64,000 nucleotides of DNA from Oscillospiraceae bacterium (GCA_022768245.1 JALEMR010000053.1:1-64000); one strand, 5' to 3'; counted from the first letter of the stretch, positions 1-8,371 are shown. Program-made: numbers and translations. Notes: generated by a model from the letters alone, not told the origin.

Positions 1-1
1 T

Positions 2-136
2 TTACAATCATATCTAGATGAGTTTTGTTACAGATTTAATCGTAGAAATATTCCCCATCTTACTTTTGATAAACTTATCAATTCTATTCTTGTTACTTCT
101 CCTGTAGGGTATTATTCTGCTGTTGATATGGGATAA
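2..136 (+). CDS. IS1595-family transposase, C-terminal fragment
   Basis: Only the last 44 codons are inside the window; the frame is open from the left edge to a TAA at 134-136. The peptide contains YLDEFCYRFNRR, the typical C-terminal signature of ISXO2/IS1595 DDE transposases, and ends in VDMG. The catalytic domain lies outside the window. The frame overlaps the 3' end of the convergent sensor kinase by 25 bases, so IS sequence seems to reach into that gene. The family call rests on this motif alone. Confidence 0.72.
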   Translation, partial: LQSYLDEFCYRFNRRNIPHLTFDKLINSILVTSPVGYYSAVDMG

Positions 137-1785
137 CCATATATGAAATTATCATTTTCGAAATCACCTTCCGGTGTCACATCTGCTCCGAGATGCAGAG
201 CGGAATAAAGCCCAAGTGAAAAAACAGGCTTATGCAGCACCTTGACACGGCGCTGATTAATATCGTTCGGGCTGTCATAGGGCGATATCAGCAGACAATT
301 CAGATCGGGATTGTCCATTACAGCCTTTCTTATATTGTCATTAAAAAGATGCTTTTCCGCAATTATAAATCCGTCCCTGACATAATTAAGACCTCCCACC
401 TTCTCAAGGTCGGAATACTCTATGCCCAGCACCGAAAGATCCCTGCACATCTGCTCCAGAACATACTGATTTTCAATTATCAGTACAGCCTTTTCACTGT
501 TTTCGGGGCGGGGTATGGACGGCTCAGAGCTGACTACCTTCTGCGGCAGCTCCACATAGAAGGTGGTTCCCTTTTCATATTCGCTTTCAAAGGATATTTT
601 TCCGTTCATCAGCTTAAGAAGCTGCTGAGAGATAGCAAGTCCGAGACCTGTGCCCTCGATATTCCTGTTTCTCTTGCTGTCTACCTGCTGAAAGGACTTG
701 AACAGCTTGCCCATGTCCTGTTTCTTTATACCGATACCCGTATCCCTGACGATCGCCTTAAGCATGATATTATCGCTGTCCAGCTGCGAGTATGTTACTT
801 TCAGATGCACTTCTCCCCGTTCGGTAAACTTCACGGCGTTATTCATCAGATTCAGCAATATCTGGTGTATCCTCACATTATCTCCGTACAGCTTATGAGG
901 GAGATTTGTATCAAAATCTATCGTAAATTCAAGATTTTTTGAGCCTATTCTTGTATTTACGATATTTGCAAGGTCATTAATGATAGAAAGCGGTTCATAG
1001 ACCACTTCCACAATATTCATTTTTCCCGATTCGATCTTAGAAAAATCAAGGATGTCGTTGATTATTACAAGCAGATTTTTTCCCGAAGAACGTATCTGCT
1101 TGATATACTGCTTTGCCTGCGGCGACATATCCTCACGCAAAGCCATTTCAGCCATTCCGAGGACCGCATTCATAGGCGTTCTTATCTCATGGCTCATATT
1201 TGCAAGAAAATCCGATTTCTGCGACGCCGCCAGCTTGCTCAGCCGTATCGTTTCGTAGGATTTATACGCCATATCGGAAATTATCTGCGAAAACTCATAA
1301 ATAAAGTTTGTTGAACGTTCTATGGCAGCCTTCGGAACTATCTGTGTTTTCCTTGCAGCCTCAACAAAACCCTCCTCATCAACGCCTATTTCCTTTGCTA
1401 TCTCACGTATCTTATCATAATCGGGCTCTTCGGATAAGACCTGTCCGCCGATAAAGCTTCCTATCATACGGTCTCCAAGCATTATCGGAGCAGCAAAATC
1501 AACAAGGTTTGCATGGCAGAAATATGAAACGGGTCTTCCTGTTTCCAAAGCCTTCAGCGCTCCGTCACGGTCGCATTTTTCACATCTCACCTTAGCGACA
1601 GGCGATTTGCGGCAATAATTGGTACAGAATTCGGAAAAGTTTGAGCCCTCTGTTATGGGAGTACCGTTTTCATCTGTGGTCAGAGCCGCCATTCTTGCCA
1701 TTCTTGAAAATGAATCCTGAATTTTCTGGAGGGTTTCCACAGGTATCAGGTCGGTCAGATGTATTTTCTCGTCTGTGTTCATCAT
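112..1785 (-). CDS. PocR-domain sensor histidine kinase with degenerate receiver
   Basis: 557 residues. About 10-180 form a PocR sensory domain with a cysteine cluster (C54, C58, C68, C71) that could bind a metal or cofactor. HisKA follows with the H box at MSHEIRTP (H199). The HATPase domain is complete: N box LNLMNNAVKF, G1 DTGIGI, G2 GTGLGLA. Residues about 430-535 look like a receiver fold that keeps the conserved Lys (HKPV) but shows no acidic pocket or phosphoacceptor Asp, so it is a pseudo-receiver. Hybrid kinases of this kind usually continue into a true receiver; here the frame stops in transposase-derived sequence, so the C-terminus may be truncated by an IS. It is predicted soluble. 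It lies 13 bases after the receiver protein and is probably co-transcribed and partnered with it. Confidence 0.85.
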   Translation of the reverse strand: MMNTDEKIHLTDLIPVETLQKIQDSFSRMARMAALTTDENGTPITEGSNFSEFCTNYCRKSPVAKVRCEKCDRDGALKALETGRPVSYFCHANLVDFAAPIMLGDRMIGSFIGGQVLSEEPDYDKIREIAKEIGVDEEGFVEAARKTQIVPKAAIERSTNFIYEFSQIISDMAYKSYETIRLSKLAASQKSDFLANMSHEIRTPMNAVLGMAEMALREDMSPQAKQYIKQIRSSGKNLLVIINDILDFSKIESGKMNIVEVVYEPLSIINDLANIVNTRIGSKNLEFTIDFDTNLPHKLYGDNVRIHQILLNLMNNAVKFTERGEVHLKVTYSQLDSDNIMLKAIVRDTGIGIKKQDMGKLFKSFQQVDSKRNRNIEGTGLGLAISQQLLKLMNGKISFESEYEKGTTFYVELPQKVVSSEPSIPRPENSEKAVLIIENQYVLEQMCRDLSVLGIEYSDLEKVGGLNYVRDGFIIAEKHLFNDNIRKAVMDNPDLNCLLISPYDSPNDINQRRVKVLHKPVFSLGLYSALHLGADVTPEGDFENDNFIYGYPISTAE

Positions 1786-1798
1786 TGCGGTTCACCCC

Positions 1799-2671
1799 CT
1801 ACCCCAGCATAGATTTAATGGTCTCGTTCACTCTTTCAATATTTATAGGCTTAAGAAGATAGCCCTGAGGCTTAAGCGAAAGCACTTCCGTGATCTTTTC
1901 CCTTTCAGCAATGCCTGTAAGAAAAACAACAGGGATATCCTTAGCGCTTTCGATCTTTTTTATCTTTCTGAAAATCGTGGGTCCGTTTTCGACAGGCATC
2001 TCATAATCAAGGAAAATCAGATTGGGCGTTTTTGTTTCAAGAAATCTCAAAGCCATTTTTCCGCTTGCCATTGACGTAACATCGTATTTATCCTCAAGTG
2101 CAGCCTTAAGCAGCTTCAAAATATTTTTATCATCATCAACAACAACGATATGCTTTCTTTTATGGGCAGAAGCTTCTTTCGGCAGCGACTCTACCTTTGC
2201 CGCCTCTGCTTCACGTGCAATGCGTTCCGCCTCCTCTGTTTCCCGAGCGATACGTTCCGCCTCTTCCGCTTCCTTGGCGATACGCTCCTTTTCCTCTTCA
2301 ATGCTGCGGAGCAGTGCGGTTATTTTATCGCAGATCACCGCTATGCTGATAGGTCTTGACAGTATTATGTCGACCGTATGTTCGTATTCATTTTCGTTTG
2401 TGTAAAACTCATAGCAGTCCTCATTAGTGACCATAATTATCGGCACCGAGCAGAACATCACATTTGATTTAAGCCTTTTGATCTGTGACATGACCTGAGA
2501 ATCGGCATATTCGGCAATGCAGATATAAGCGTCAGGTTCGAACATCTCATAATGCGCAGAAATATCCGCCCAGAAGCCTGATGTGCTCATACATGTAAAC
2601 CCGACCGAATTTACAAAAAAGTCCCTTAACAAAGCTGAATTTCCGCCGTTGACAAGAATTTTGTATTTCAT
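1799..2671 (-). CDS. Receiver-domain response regulator with central coiled coil
   Basis: 290 residues. The N-terminal part (1-135) has receiver-like hydrophobic strands but no recognisable phosphorylation site. Residues about 136-170 are a charged repeat of EEAERIA type that should form a coiled coil. The C-terminal receiver (173-290) is canonical: DDD pocket at 179-181, phosphoacceptor D222 in IFLDYEMP, Thr in VFLTG and Lys in LLKPI. There is no DNA-binding domain, so it probably acts through protein contacts. The ATG is preceded by a G-rich Shine-Dalgarno. It is the first gene of an operon with the PocR kinase. Confidence 0.85.
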   Translation of the reverse strand: MKYKILVNGGNSALLRDFFVNSVGFTCMSTSGFWADISAHYEMFEPDAYICIAEYADSQVMSQIKRLKSNVMFCSVPIIMVTNEDCYEFYTNENEYEHTVDIILSRPISIAVICDKITALLRSIEEEKERIAKEAEEAERIARETEEAERIAREAEAAKVESLPKEASAHKRKHIVVVDDDKNILKLLKAALEDKYDVTSMASGKMALRFLETKTPNLIFLDYEMPVENGPTIFRKIKKIESAKDIPVVFLTGIAEREKITEVLSLKPQGYLLKPINIERVNETIKSMLG

Positions 2672-2711
2672 ATGATTTGCCCCCCCATTTTATGCGATAC
2701 CTTTAATAATT

Positions 2712-2740
2712 ATTTTATCATATTTTGTCAAATTTGTCAA
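2712..2740 (-). promoter_or_regulatory. Sigma-A promoter of the regulator/kinase operon
   Basis: Reading leftward: TTGACA at 2740-2735, 17-base spacer, TAAAAT at 2717-2712, about 40 bases before the receiver-protein ATG. Confidence 0.7.
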
Positions 2741-2853
2741 TATTTTTTGAAAATTTGTCGCTATTTGTAAGATTTTAATGATTTGCAATATTTTGGCTTT
2801 GAGCTTCATTTTAGAAACAAAAATTGATCTCCGCAGTAAATCAGAATTTCCTC

Positions 2854-2881
2854 TTGACAAACAGAAAAGCTGTGATACAAT
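2854..2881 (+). promoter_or_regulatory. Promoter of the decayed riboflavin locus
   Basis: TTGACA at 2854-2859, 16-base spacer, TACAAT at 2876-2881, about 25 bases before the riboswitch remnant. Confidence 0.7.
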
Positions 2882-2908
2882 AAACTTAAAAATAATAATC
2901 TTCGGGGC

Positions 2909-2966
2909 AGGGTGTGATTCCCTACCGACAGTAAAAGTCTGGATGAAAGAAGATAATACGAAAATT
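2909..2966 (+). promoter_or_regulatory. FMN riboswitch (RFN element), internally deleted
   Basis: Both ends of the FMN aptamer are intact: the 5' part CTTCGGGGCAGGGTG with ATTCCCTACCG, and the 3' part GACAGT..AAGTCTGGATG closing with GAAAGAAG. The P1 pairing CTTC/GAAG is kept. In known RFN elements roughly 70-90 bases (the GGCGGT segment and the P3-P5 arms) separate these parts; here CTACCG runs directly into ACAGT. The FMN pocket needs those arms, so ligand binding is probably lost. A terminator follows directly. Upstream position and neighbouring rib fragments agree with a former riboflavin-operon leader. Confidence 0.85.
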
Positions 2967-2967
2967 C

Positions 2968-2997
2968 CCCCTGAAAAGTATTTTTCAGGGATTTTTT
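2968..2997 (+). terminator. Intrinsic terminator of the RFN leader
   Basis: Stem CCCTGAAAA / TTTTCAGGG with a short loop followed by a T run. It is the expression platform of the former FMN riboswitch and may now act constitutively. Confidence 0.75.
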
Positions 2998-3047
2998 GAA
3001 CGCTCCGTATATATTGGGGCGTTTTCTGATTTTCGGAGGAACGCTTT

Positions 3048-3560
3048 GTGACTAAGGAAGAATATATGAAGATCGCCCTGGACGAGGAGGTGAAAGGAAT
3101 GGGTTTCACATCTCCCAATCCTATGGTGGGGGCGGTGATCGTTAAGGACGGCAGAATTATCAGCCGTGACTATCACCACCGCTGCGGAGAATTTCACGCT
3201 GAGCGAAACGCTATAAACAACTGTATGGAGGATATGCACGGCGCAGAAATTTATGTCACCTTAGAGCCGTGCTGTCATTACGTTAAAACGCCTCCCTGTA
3301 CCGAGGCGATCATTCAAAGCGGTATAAAAGTTGAAGAGATCGGGAGCATTTCGGCAGTGAAAAAGGGTGCAAAGGAAACACGGCTTGTTATAAGCGGCGA
3401 GAAGATCTTCAGTGACCTTAAGATCGGTGACAGCGTTGCAGTAAACGGCGTGTGCCTTACAGCCGCTGAGATAAACGATATATTCTTGATTACGACGGCA
3501 CAATACATAGCTGTGCAAAAATATATGTTCCTGCGTTTTATGTGGCGTACAAATATCTGA
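3048..3560 (+). pseudogene. In-frame ribD'-'ribE chimera, frameshifted end
   Basis: GTG start after CGGAGG. Residues 1-92 are the N-terminal deaminase half of RibD: SPNPMVGAVIVKDG, the zinc/proton-relay motif HAERNA and PCC..KTPPC. At about residue 92 (QSGI) it passes in frame into the N-terminus of riboflavin synthase RibE, from VEEIGSI through KIGDSVAVNGVCLTA. RibD's reductase half and RibE's start are missing. After about residue 142 the frame enters the next gene out of frame and ends at 3560. A stable product could at most have partial deaminase activity. The ribBA and ribH genes that normally follow are absent here. I read this as deletion decay of a riboflavin operon. Confidence 0.82.
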
Positions 3561-4123
3561 CGGACAATGGTCTTGCGCCGCTGCACGATTACGGATATGA
3601 GGAAGTCAGCAGTTATCTGGGATATTCCGCAAGGGCTATGTGGGAACGCTTTATGCCTGAGCTTGCCGAAGAGTATCGGAACCGCTGCGGAAAAATCATA
3701 GGCGACGAAATGATGAGCATGATAGAAAGAGGAGAGTCGGTTCTTTATAAGGGTGCGGAAAATGCACTTGCACAGCTGAAAAGTGCAGGACACACTCTGA
3801 TTTTCCTCAGTAACTGTATGCACGACTACATGGACGCTCACAGAAAAGCCCATGGTCTTGACAGATATTACAGCGGCTATTACTGCACCGAGGATTTCGG
3901 TTTTAAGTCAAAGCCGGAGATCTTTACGGAGATAAGCAAAAAGTATGAGGGTGAATTTATCATAGTCGGCGACAGGTTCTTAGACCTTGAAACTGCCTTT
4001 GAGCACTCCCTCAGATCAATAGGCTGTCTTTACGGCTACTGCAAAAAGGGAGAGCTTGACAGAGCAACAGTTACAGTCGGCAGCGTGACGGAGATCCCGT
4101 CGGCTGTGGAGAGGATAGTATAG
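3470..4123 (+). pseudogene. HAD-family phosphatase, start codon missing
   Basis: The open frame from 3470 encodes motif I as LDYDGTIHS at 3485-3511, then a cap, motif II FLSN, and the motif III/IV region FKSKPE and IVGDRFLD, so the HAD fold is complete. No ATG, GTG or TTG lies between the stop at 3467 and the motif I Asp; the first usable start is GTG at 3542, which would drop the nucleophile and lacks a ribosome site. The gene seems to have lost its 5' end in the same deletion that cut ribE. Rare ATT or ATA initiation, or coupling to the upstream chimera, cannot be excluded. The stop is TAG at 4121-4123, where a palindromic repeat begins. Confidence 0.72.
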
Positions 4124-4167
4124 GCAACACCGCACAAGCTTTGTGCGGTGTTGCCCTTGTTTTTTAC
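4123..4167 (+). repeat. Palindromic repeat, copy 1, with T run
   Basis: GGCAACACCGCACAA, a 3-base loop and its exact complement, then TTGTTTTTT. It starts on the last base of the HAD stop codon and can serve as terminator. Near-identical arms recur at 9608-9641 and 41753-41830. Confidence 0.85.
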
Positions 4168-4346
4168 ATTAGGTTCTTCTGCCCGACAATTCACTGTTTC
4201 ACAGGGGAATATCAGTGTTATTAATAGAGAAAGGCAAGAGCAACAGACGAGATAGTCGATATGCTCCATATCAACGAAAAAATTGCCGTCAGGCATGATT
4301 TGTCCCGATTTGACAATAATTTGTCCAAGACGCAAAATCTAATATG
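4168..4346. other. Intergenic stretch with possible coding remnant
   Basis: No complete gene. A plus frame at 4231-4347 reads 38 codons (DEIVDMLHINEKIAV) and looks protein-like, but it has no start signal and matches nothing I recognise. It may be debris. Confidence 0.3.
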
Positions 4347-4393
4347 AAAATAACCTCTCGAATGACGCATTACAGCCATTCGAGAGGTTATTT
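4347..4393 (-). terminator. Terminator of tRNA-Pro
   Basis: Perfect 16-base stem AATAACCTCTCGAATG and its complement with a 13-base loop, directly after the tRNA on the minus strand and followed by TTTT. Confidence 0.8.
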
Positions 4394-4397
4394 AAGT

Positions 4398-4475
4398 TGG
4401 TCGGAGTGACGGGACTTGAACCCACGGCCTCTACCACCCCAAGGTAGCGCTCTAGCCAAACTGAGCTACACCCCG
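4398..4475 (-). tRNA. tRNA-Pro (GGG)
   Basis: Cloverleaf on the minus strand: acceptor CGGGGTG/CACTCCG, D arm GCTCAGTTTGGCTAGAGC, anticodon stem CTACC/GGTAG with loop TTGGGGT (anticodon GGG), T arm with GTTCAAG. Discriminator A and CCA are encoded. Confidence 0.95.
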
Positions 4476-4588
4476 TGTCAACAGATATTATTATATCATA
4501 ATCAATTGATATTGTCAATATTATTTTGAATTTTTTTGTCACAAAATATCTGCGAATTTATACGAGATTTTTGTATATTCTGCATAAG

Positions 4589-4617
4589 TTGACATAATAT
4601 CTTTATTATAGTATAAT
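4589..4617 (+). promoter_or_regulatory. Consensus sigma-A promoter of the GNAT gene
   Basis: TTGACA at 4589-4594, 17-base spacer, TATAAT at 4612-4617, then a short leader with AAGGAAAG before the ATG at 4651. Confidence 0.85.
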
Positions 4618-4650
4618 AGTATTCAAATACGATCTAAGGAAAGTGATAAC

Positions 4651-5124
4651 ATGATCACATACAGAAAAGCTCAGCCTGCGGATATGGAAACTATCCTCAT
4701 GCTCAGAATGGAATATCTTACCGAGACTCACCCCGAGCTTGAACAGGAGATCGCCGATAAGATACGCCGCCAGATACCCGGATATTTTCAGGAGCACCTC
4801 AACCGCGACATCGTGGTATATCTCGCCGAGGAGGACGGTAAGGCTGCTGGCTGCGTTTTCTTCGTGCTGATAAACAAGCCCGCCAGCCCGCTGTTCATCA
4901 CGGGAAAAACAGGCACGCTGATGAACGTACTGGTTCTGCCCGAATACCGCCGACGCGGAATCGGCAAGGAGCTTGTCAGAATGGCTGTGGAGGACGGAAA
5001 ACGCTGGGACCTGTCCTACATAGAGCTGCGCTCCACGAAGTGCGGGTATCCTCTGTACAAAAGCTCCGGCTTCGAGGAGGACAAGTCTATCTACATGTCC
5101 ATGAAGCTGTTCCTAAATGAATGA
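4651..5124 (+). CDS. GNAT-family N-acetyltransferase
   Basis: 157 residues, one GNAT domain. The acetyl-CoA pyrophosphate loop (motif A) is visible as VLPEYRRRGIGKELV, and strand beta4 as TLMNVLVLPE. The substrate cannot be read from sequence. It has its own consensus promoter and is monocistronic; the next gene lies 430 bases away behind a repeat. Length is typical for a single-domain GNAT. Confidence 0.9.
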   Translation: MITYRKAQPADMETILMLRMEYLTETHPELEQEIADKIRRQIPGYFQEHLNRDIVVYLAEEDGKAAGCVFFVLINKPASPLFITGKTGTLMNVLVLPEYRRRGIGKELVRMAVEDGKRWDLSYIELRSTKCGYPLYKSSGFEEDKSIYMSMKLFLNE

Positions 5125-5231
5125 ACGGCTTTTTCGGAAAGCGGCACCGTGAATAGAACTGTGAGCAGTGGGAGACTTGTTTTCGGCAGGGCTTTGTTCC
5201 TTTTTTATGAAGTTGAAATGCTCCGCACAGC

Positions 5232-5260
5232 TTGACAAACCCTGTCGGATGATGTATAAT
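5232..5260 (+). promoter_or_regulatory. Consensus promoter cut off by a MITE-like element
   Basis: TTGACA at 5232-5237, 17-base spacer, TATAAT at 5255-5260. The MITE begins 10 bases after the -10 box, so a transcript would carry the element before reaching the ComEA-like gene at 5556. Confidence 0.75.
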
Positions 5261-5269
5261 TGTCAGTAG

Positions 5270-5463
5270 TATAGGTCACCTCTAAAAACCAGCATCTGTC
5301 GCCTTAGCACCTCATCTGCTTGCAGATTTTCCGTTATATTGCACAGAAATTTTCTGCCCGCAGGCTAATGACGGGCGTCAGCCCGCCTGCGAAATTTCTA
5401 TACAATCTGACGAAAAATCTGACTGCGCATCTGAGGCACTATGGTTTTTAGAGGCAACCTATA
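5270..5463. mobile_element. MITE-like element, 194 bp
   Basis: Terminal inverted repeats of 22 bases (5270-5291 and 5442-5463), both containing CCTCTAAAAACCA and differing at two positions; outer ends TATAGG. The interior holds a GC-rich palindrome around TGACGGGCGTCAGCCCGCC and encodes nothing. It fits a non-autonomous element or folded repeat. No matching transposase is seen in the window. Confidence 0.75.
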
Positions 5464-5555
5464 GATAATGCTTTTTATGCGACATTTTTGTGATAATGTC
5501 CGATATCGGAATTATTCTGACATCACCGGAATATTCTGCGTCTGGAGGAGTTATT

Positions 5556-6566
5556 ATGTCCGATAAATACAGGCGGGTAAAGGTGCTCTGTACTGCAGCT
5601 GCTGTGGCGGCGGCTGTGGGAATATGCGCCTTTGCGCAGAAAAGGGCGGACAGCTTTGAGCCTTCCGCTCCTGCGGCCGTTACTGTATCGGACGAGGACT
5701 ATCCCGAAAACGGCTATGATGTGATAATTCCCGGGACAACTGCGCGTCAGGCGGACGTTATCGACCTGAACGCCGCGTCTGCAAACGAGATAGCCTTGAT
5801 AGACGGCGTGACAAGAGAAGCCGCCGAGATGATAGTTTCCTATCGGAATGAAAACGGCGGATTCACCTCGGTGGAGGAACTGAAAAATATCGACGGCATA
5901 AGCGAACAGGTGCTGAAAAGTCTTGAAGGCTGCGTGTTTATCAGTGCAGAGACCGTTAATATCACCGTGATAAATATTAACGAGGTCTCCGCTGACTCTG
6001 CTGCGGAGACTTTTTCCGAAACTGATGTGGATATTCCGGAGATATCCGGGATAGTGTCCTCTGCGGTGAGCAGAGCGGAAGCTGCGGAGACCTCTGCGGC
6101 TGTCAGCGCGGAGGAGGATATCCTGCGAATAGACATCAACACCGCCGACAGGGAAGAGCTTATGAAGCTTAAGGGAATAGGCGAAGCCACTGCGGATAAG
6201 ATCATAGAGTATCGTACGGAAAACGGGGGATTTTCCTCCGTGGACGAGCTTCTCAATGTTAACGGCATCGGCGGGAAAAAGCTTGCTGATATAAGAGAGC
6301 ATATCTATGTTTCGGGGGCATATGCTCCCGCGGAAACGGCTGCGGAAGCTTCGGCTCATGAGGAGAAGTCCGACGGGCTCATAAACATAAACACCGCAGG
6401 GCTTGAAGAGCTTATGACCCTCAGCGGCATAGGCGAGGTCATTGCGGGGCGTATCATCGAATACCGCGAAACAAACGGCGGATTCAAGTCGGTGGACGAG
6501 CTTATCAATATTAAGGGCATAGGCGAGAAAAAATTAGAAGCTATACGAGATCTTGTATGTGTGTAA
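5556..6566 (+). CDS. Secreted ComEA-like protein with three helix-hairpin-helix domains
   Basis: 336 residues. Start chosen at ATG 5556 after GGAGGAG; a longer frame from 5490 lacks a ribosome site. A signal anchor is at about 10-28 ([18 protein letters not shown]). Three HhH units follow, each with an (I/L)NxA segment, a xIxGIG turn, an I(I/V)xYRxxNGGFxSVxEL segment and a second GIG hairpin; the first is more divergent (DGV/DGI). ComEA proteins bind double-stranded DNA outside the membrane during uptake and usually have one HhH pair; three is more than usual. Ala/Glu/Thr-rich linkers separate the units. No comEC lies nearby, so a competence role is inferred. ComFB at 35.9 kb fits the same theme. 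Confidence 0.85.
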   Translation: MSDKYRRVKVLCTAAAVAAAVGICAFAQKRADSFEPSAPAAVTVSDEDYPENGYDVIIPGTTARQADVIDLNAASANEIALIDGVTREAAEMIVSYRNENGGFTSVEELKNIDGISEQVLKSLEGCVFISAETVNITVININEVSADSAAETFSETDVDIPEISGIVSSAVSRAEAAETSAAVSAEEDILRIDINTADREELMKLKGIGEATADKIIEYRTENGGFSSVDELLNVNGIGGKKLADIREHIYVSGAYAPAETAAEASAHEEKSDGLININTAGLEELMTLSGIGEVIAGRIIEYRETNGGFKSVDELINIKGIGEKKLEAIRDLVCV

Positions 6567-6638
6567 AGTATAATCAGGAGAATCAGGCGCATAATAGTAA
6601 AAATAAAATTTGCGAAGGCAAAGAAAGGATAACATAAT

Positions 6639-7238
6639 ATGAAAAGAACAATTGCTGCCGCAGCGGCGGTGCTTATCGTTATGAGCATGTTTACGGGCTG
6701 CGGGAAGAAAAATCAGGATAATGCCGCTCAGTCGGAGACTTCATCGTCTGTATCGGAGACCGTTTCCGAGACTATGCAGACAAGCGAGTCTGTTACCGAA
6801 AGCTCCGTATCCTCCGAGACCGCTCAGGAGACCTCTGCGGAGAATGTTGAAACGGTAAATCCTCTTAACAACCTGGCTCAGGCTGCCCTTGCTGTGGGCG
6901 AATGGCCAATGATGGACGAGGTCACCGATGAAAATATCATTGCGGATTATTTCCTGCTGGACAAGAATGACCCCAACTATATTAATCTGATAGTGATGCA
7001 GTGTCCCATGAGCGCTAACATGAGCGAGCTTATCATCATCGAAGCGGAGGACACCTCCGCTGCCGCCGACGCTCTTAAGGAACGCCGCAAAAAGGCTCAG
7101 GACACCGACGCATTCTATCCCGCCGACCAGGAAAAGGCGAAGAATGCCATCGTGGGCACCTCGGGGAAGTATGCTTACTATATCTTAAGCTCCGAGCCCG
7201 AAAAGTCTGAGGAAGCTATTCTTATGTCAATTGAGTGA
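6639..7238 (+). CDS. DUF4358-type lipoprotein
   Basis: 199 residues. Signal peptide with lipobox FTGC (Cys about 21), then a Ser/Thr/Glu-rich linker to about residue 70 and a C-terminal domain with the DUF4358 pattern (ELIIIEAEDTSAAADALKERRK; GKYAYYILS). Function is unknown; DUF4358 lipoproteins are common in gut Clostridia. It lies 70 bases after the HhH gene and may share its transcript. Confidence 0.75.
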   Translation: MKRTIAAAAAVLIVMSMFTGCGKKNQDNAAQSETSSSVSETVSETMQTSESVTESSVSSETAQETSAENVETVNPLNNLAQAALAVGEWPMMDEVTDENIIADYFLLDKNDPNYINLIVMQCPMSANMSELIIIEAEDTSAAADALKERRKKAQDTDAFYPADQEKAKNAIVGTSGKYAYYILSSEPEKSEEAILMSIE

Positions 7239-7298
7239 TAATGATGTGCCGGATAAATTCAGATTTGTTCGGCACTATTCATATAGAAAGGCGAAAAA

Positions 7299-8327
7299 AT
7301 GGAACAGAAGAAAAATAATTACTATGCGGACTGTCCGCCTTATCTGTCGGAATATCTTACCTATCTGCGCGTTATCAGGAACCGCTCCGAAAAGACTGTC
7401 GAAGCCTATTTCCGCGATCTGCGGATATTTCTGCGGTACATAAGATTCACCGCCGAGGACCTGCCCGAGGATATGAGCTTCTCCGAGATACCCATACGCG
7501 ATATCCCCTTTGAAAGGGTGAAAAACGTCACCATAGGACAGATATACGATTTCCTCGACTTTGAGGCGCTGGACTGCCGGAACAACGAGCGCACTAGAGC
7601 AAGAAAGATATCCGCTCTCAAAGGCTTTTACAAGGCACTGTGCAATAACAAGCTGCGCTCCTATCACTCGGACAACAATCCCGTGGAGTTCACCGAGACG
7701 CCCTCTATTAGAAAGACAAAGCCGAAATATCTTGCTCTTGAGGACAGCAAAAAGCTCCTTGAAAACGTCCCCGACGACGCTTCCAACGATTATGTCCGCG
7801 ATTACTGCATTATCACTCTTTTCATCAACTGCGGCATGAGACTTTCCGAGCTGGTGGGGCTTAATATCAGAGACATCGACTTCAACGACAACACCATGCG
7901 TATCCTCGGAAAGGGCAACAAGGAACGTATCCTCCATATCAACAATGCCTGTCTCGATACCATTAACGATTATCTTGCTGTCCGTCCCGAATCGGAGGAG
8001 GAGCCAAACGCGCTGTTTCTCAGCAGATTCGGAAGACGGATAAGCCGCCGCCGCGTTCAGCAGATAGTGGAAAATGCCCTTAAGGCAAGCAATCTGGACC
8101 ACAGGGGACTGTCCACTCATAAGCTTCGGCATACCGCCGCTACTCTTATGTATCAGTACGGAAAGGTAGACCCTCTTGTGCTCAAAGAGGTGCTGGGTCA
8201 TCAGAGCACTGCCACAACGGAGATATATACTCACCTTGTCAATGATAATATCCGTGATGCGCTGAATGGAAATCCTTTGTCAAACGAGACAAGAGAACAT
8301 AAGAAAAAGCCCCCGGAATCGGACTAA
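7299..8327 (+). CDS. XerC/XerD-type tyrosine recombinase
   Basis: 342 residues. N-terminal SAM-like core-binding domain (about 15-120) and a C-terminal catalytic domain with every active residue: Arg in GMRLSEL, Lys in GKGNKER, HxxR in HKLRHTAAT, His in LGHQS and Tyr in IYTHL. A housekeeping dimer-resolution Xer is the simplest reading since no element borders are near. An integron- or phage-type role is less likely. It ends at a strong bidirectional terminator. Confidence 0.88.
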   Translation: MEQKKNNYYADCPPYLSEYLTYLRVIRNRSEKTVEAYFRDLRIFLRYIRFTAEDLPEDMSFSEIPIRDIPFERVKNVTIGQIYDFLDFEALDCRNNERTRARKISALKGFYKALCNNKLRSYHSDNNPVEFTETPSIRKTKPKYLALEDSKKLLENVPDDASNDYVRDYCIITLFINCGMRLSELVGLNIRDIDFNDNTMRILGKGNKERILHINNACLDTINDYLAVRPESEEEPNALFLSRFGRRISRRRVQQIVENALKASNLDHRGLSTHKLRHTAATLMYQYGKVDPLVLKEVLGHQSTATTEIYTHLVNDNIRDALNGNPLSNETREHKKKPPESD

Positions 8328-8333
8328 TAAAAT

Positions 8334-8370
8334 ACGGGTGCGGAACATCACATGCTCCGTACCCGTTTTT
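8334..8370. terminator. Bidirectional terminator between recombinase and popT
   Basis: ACGGGTGCGGA / TCCGTACCCGT stem with T runs on both strands, between convergent genes. Confidence 0.85.
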
Positions 8371-8371
8371 A

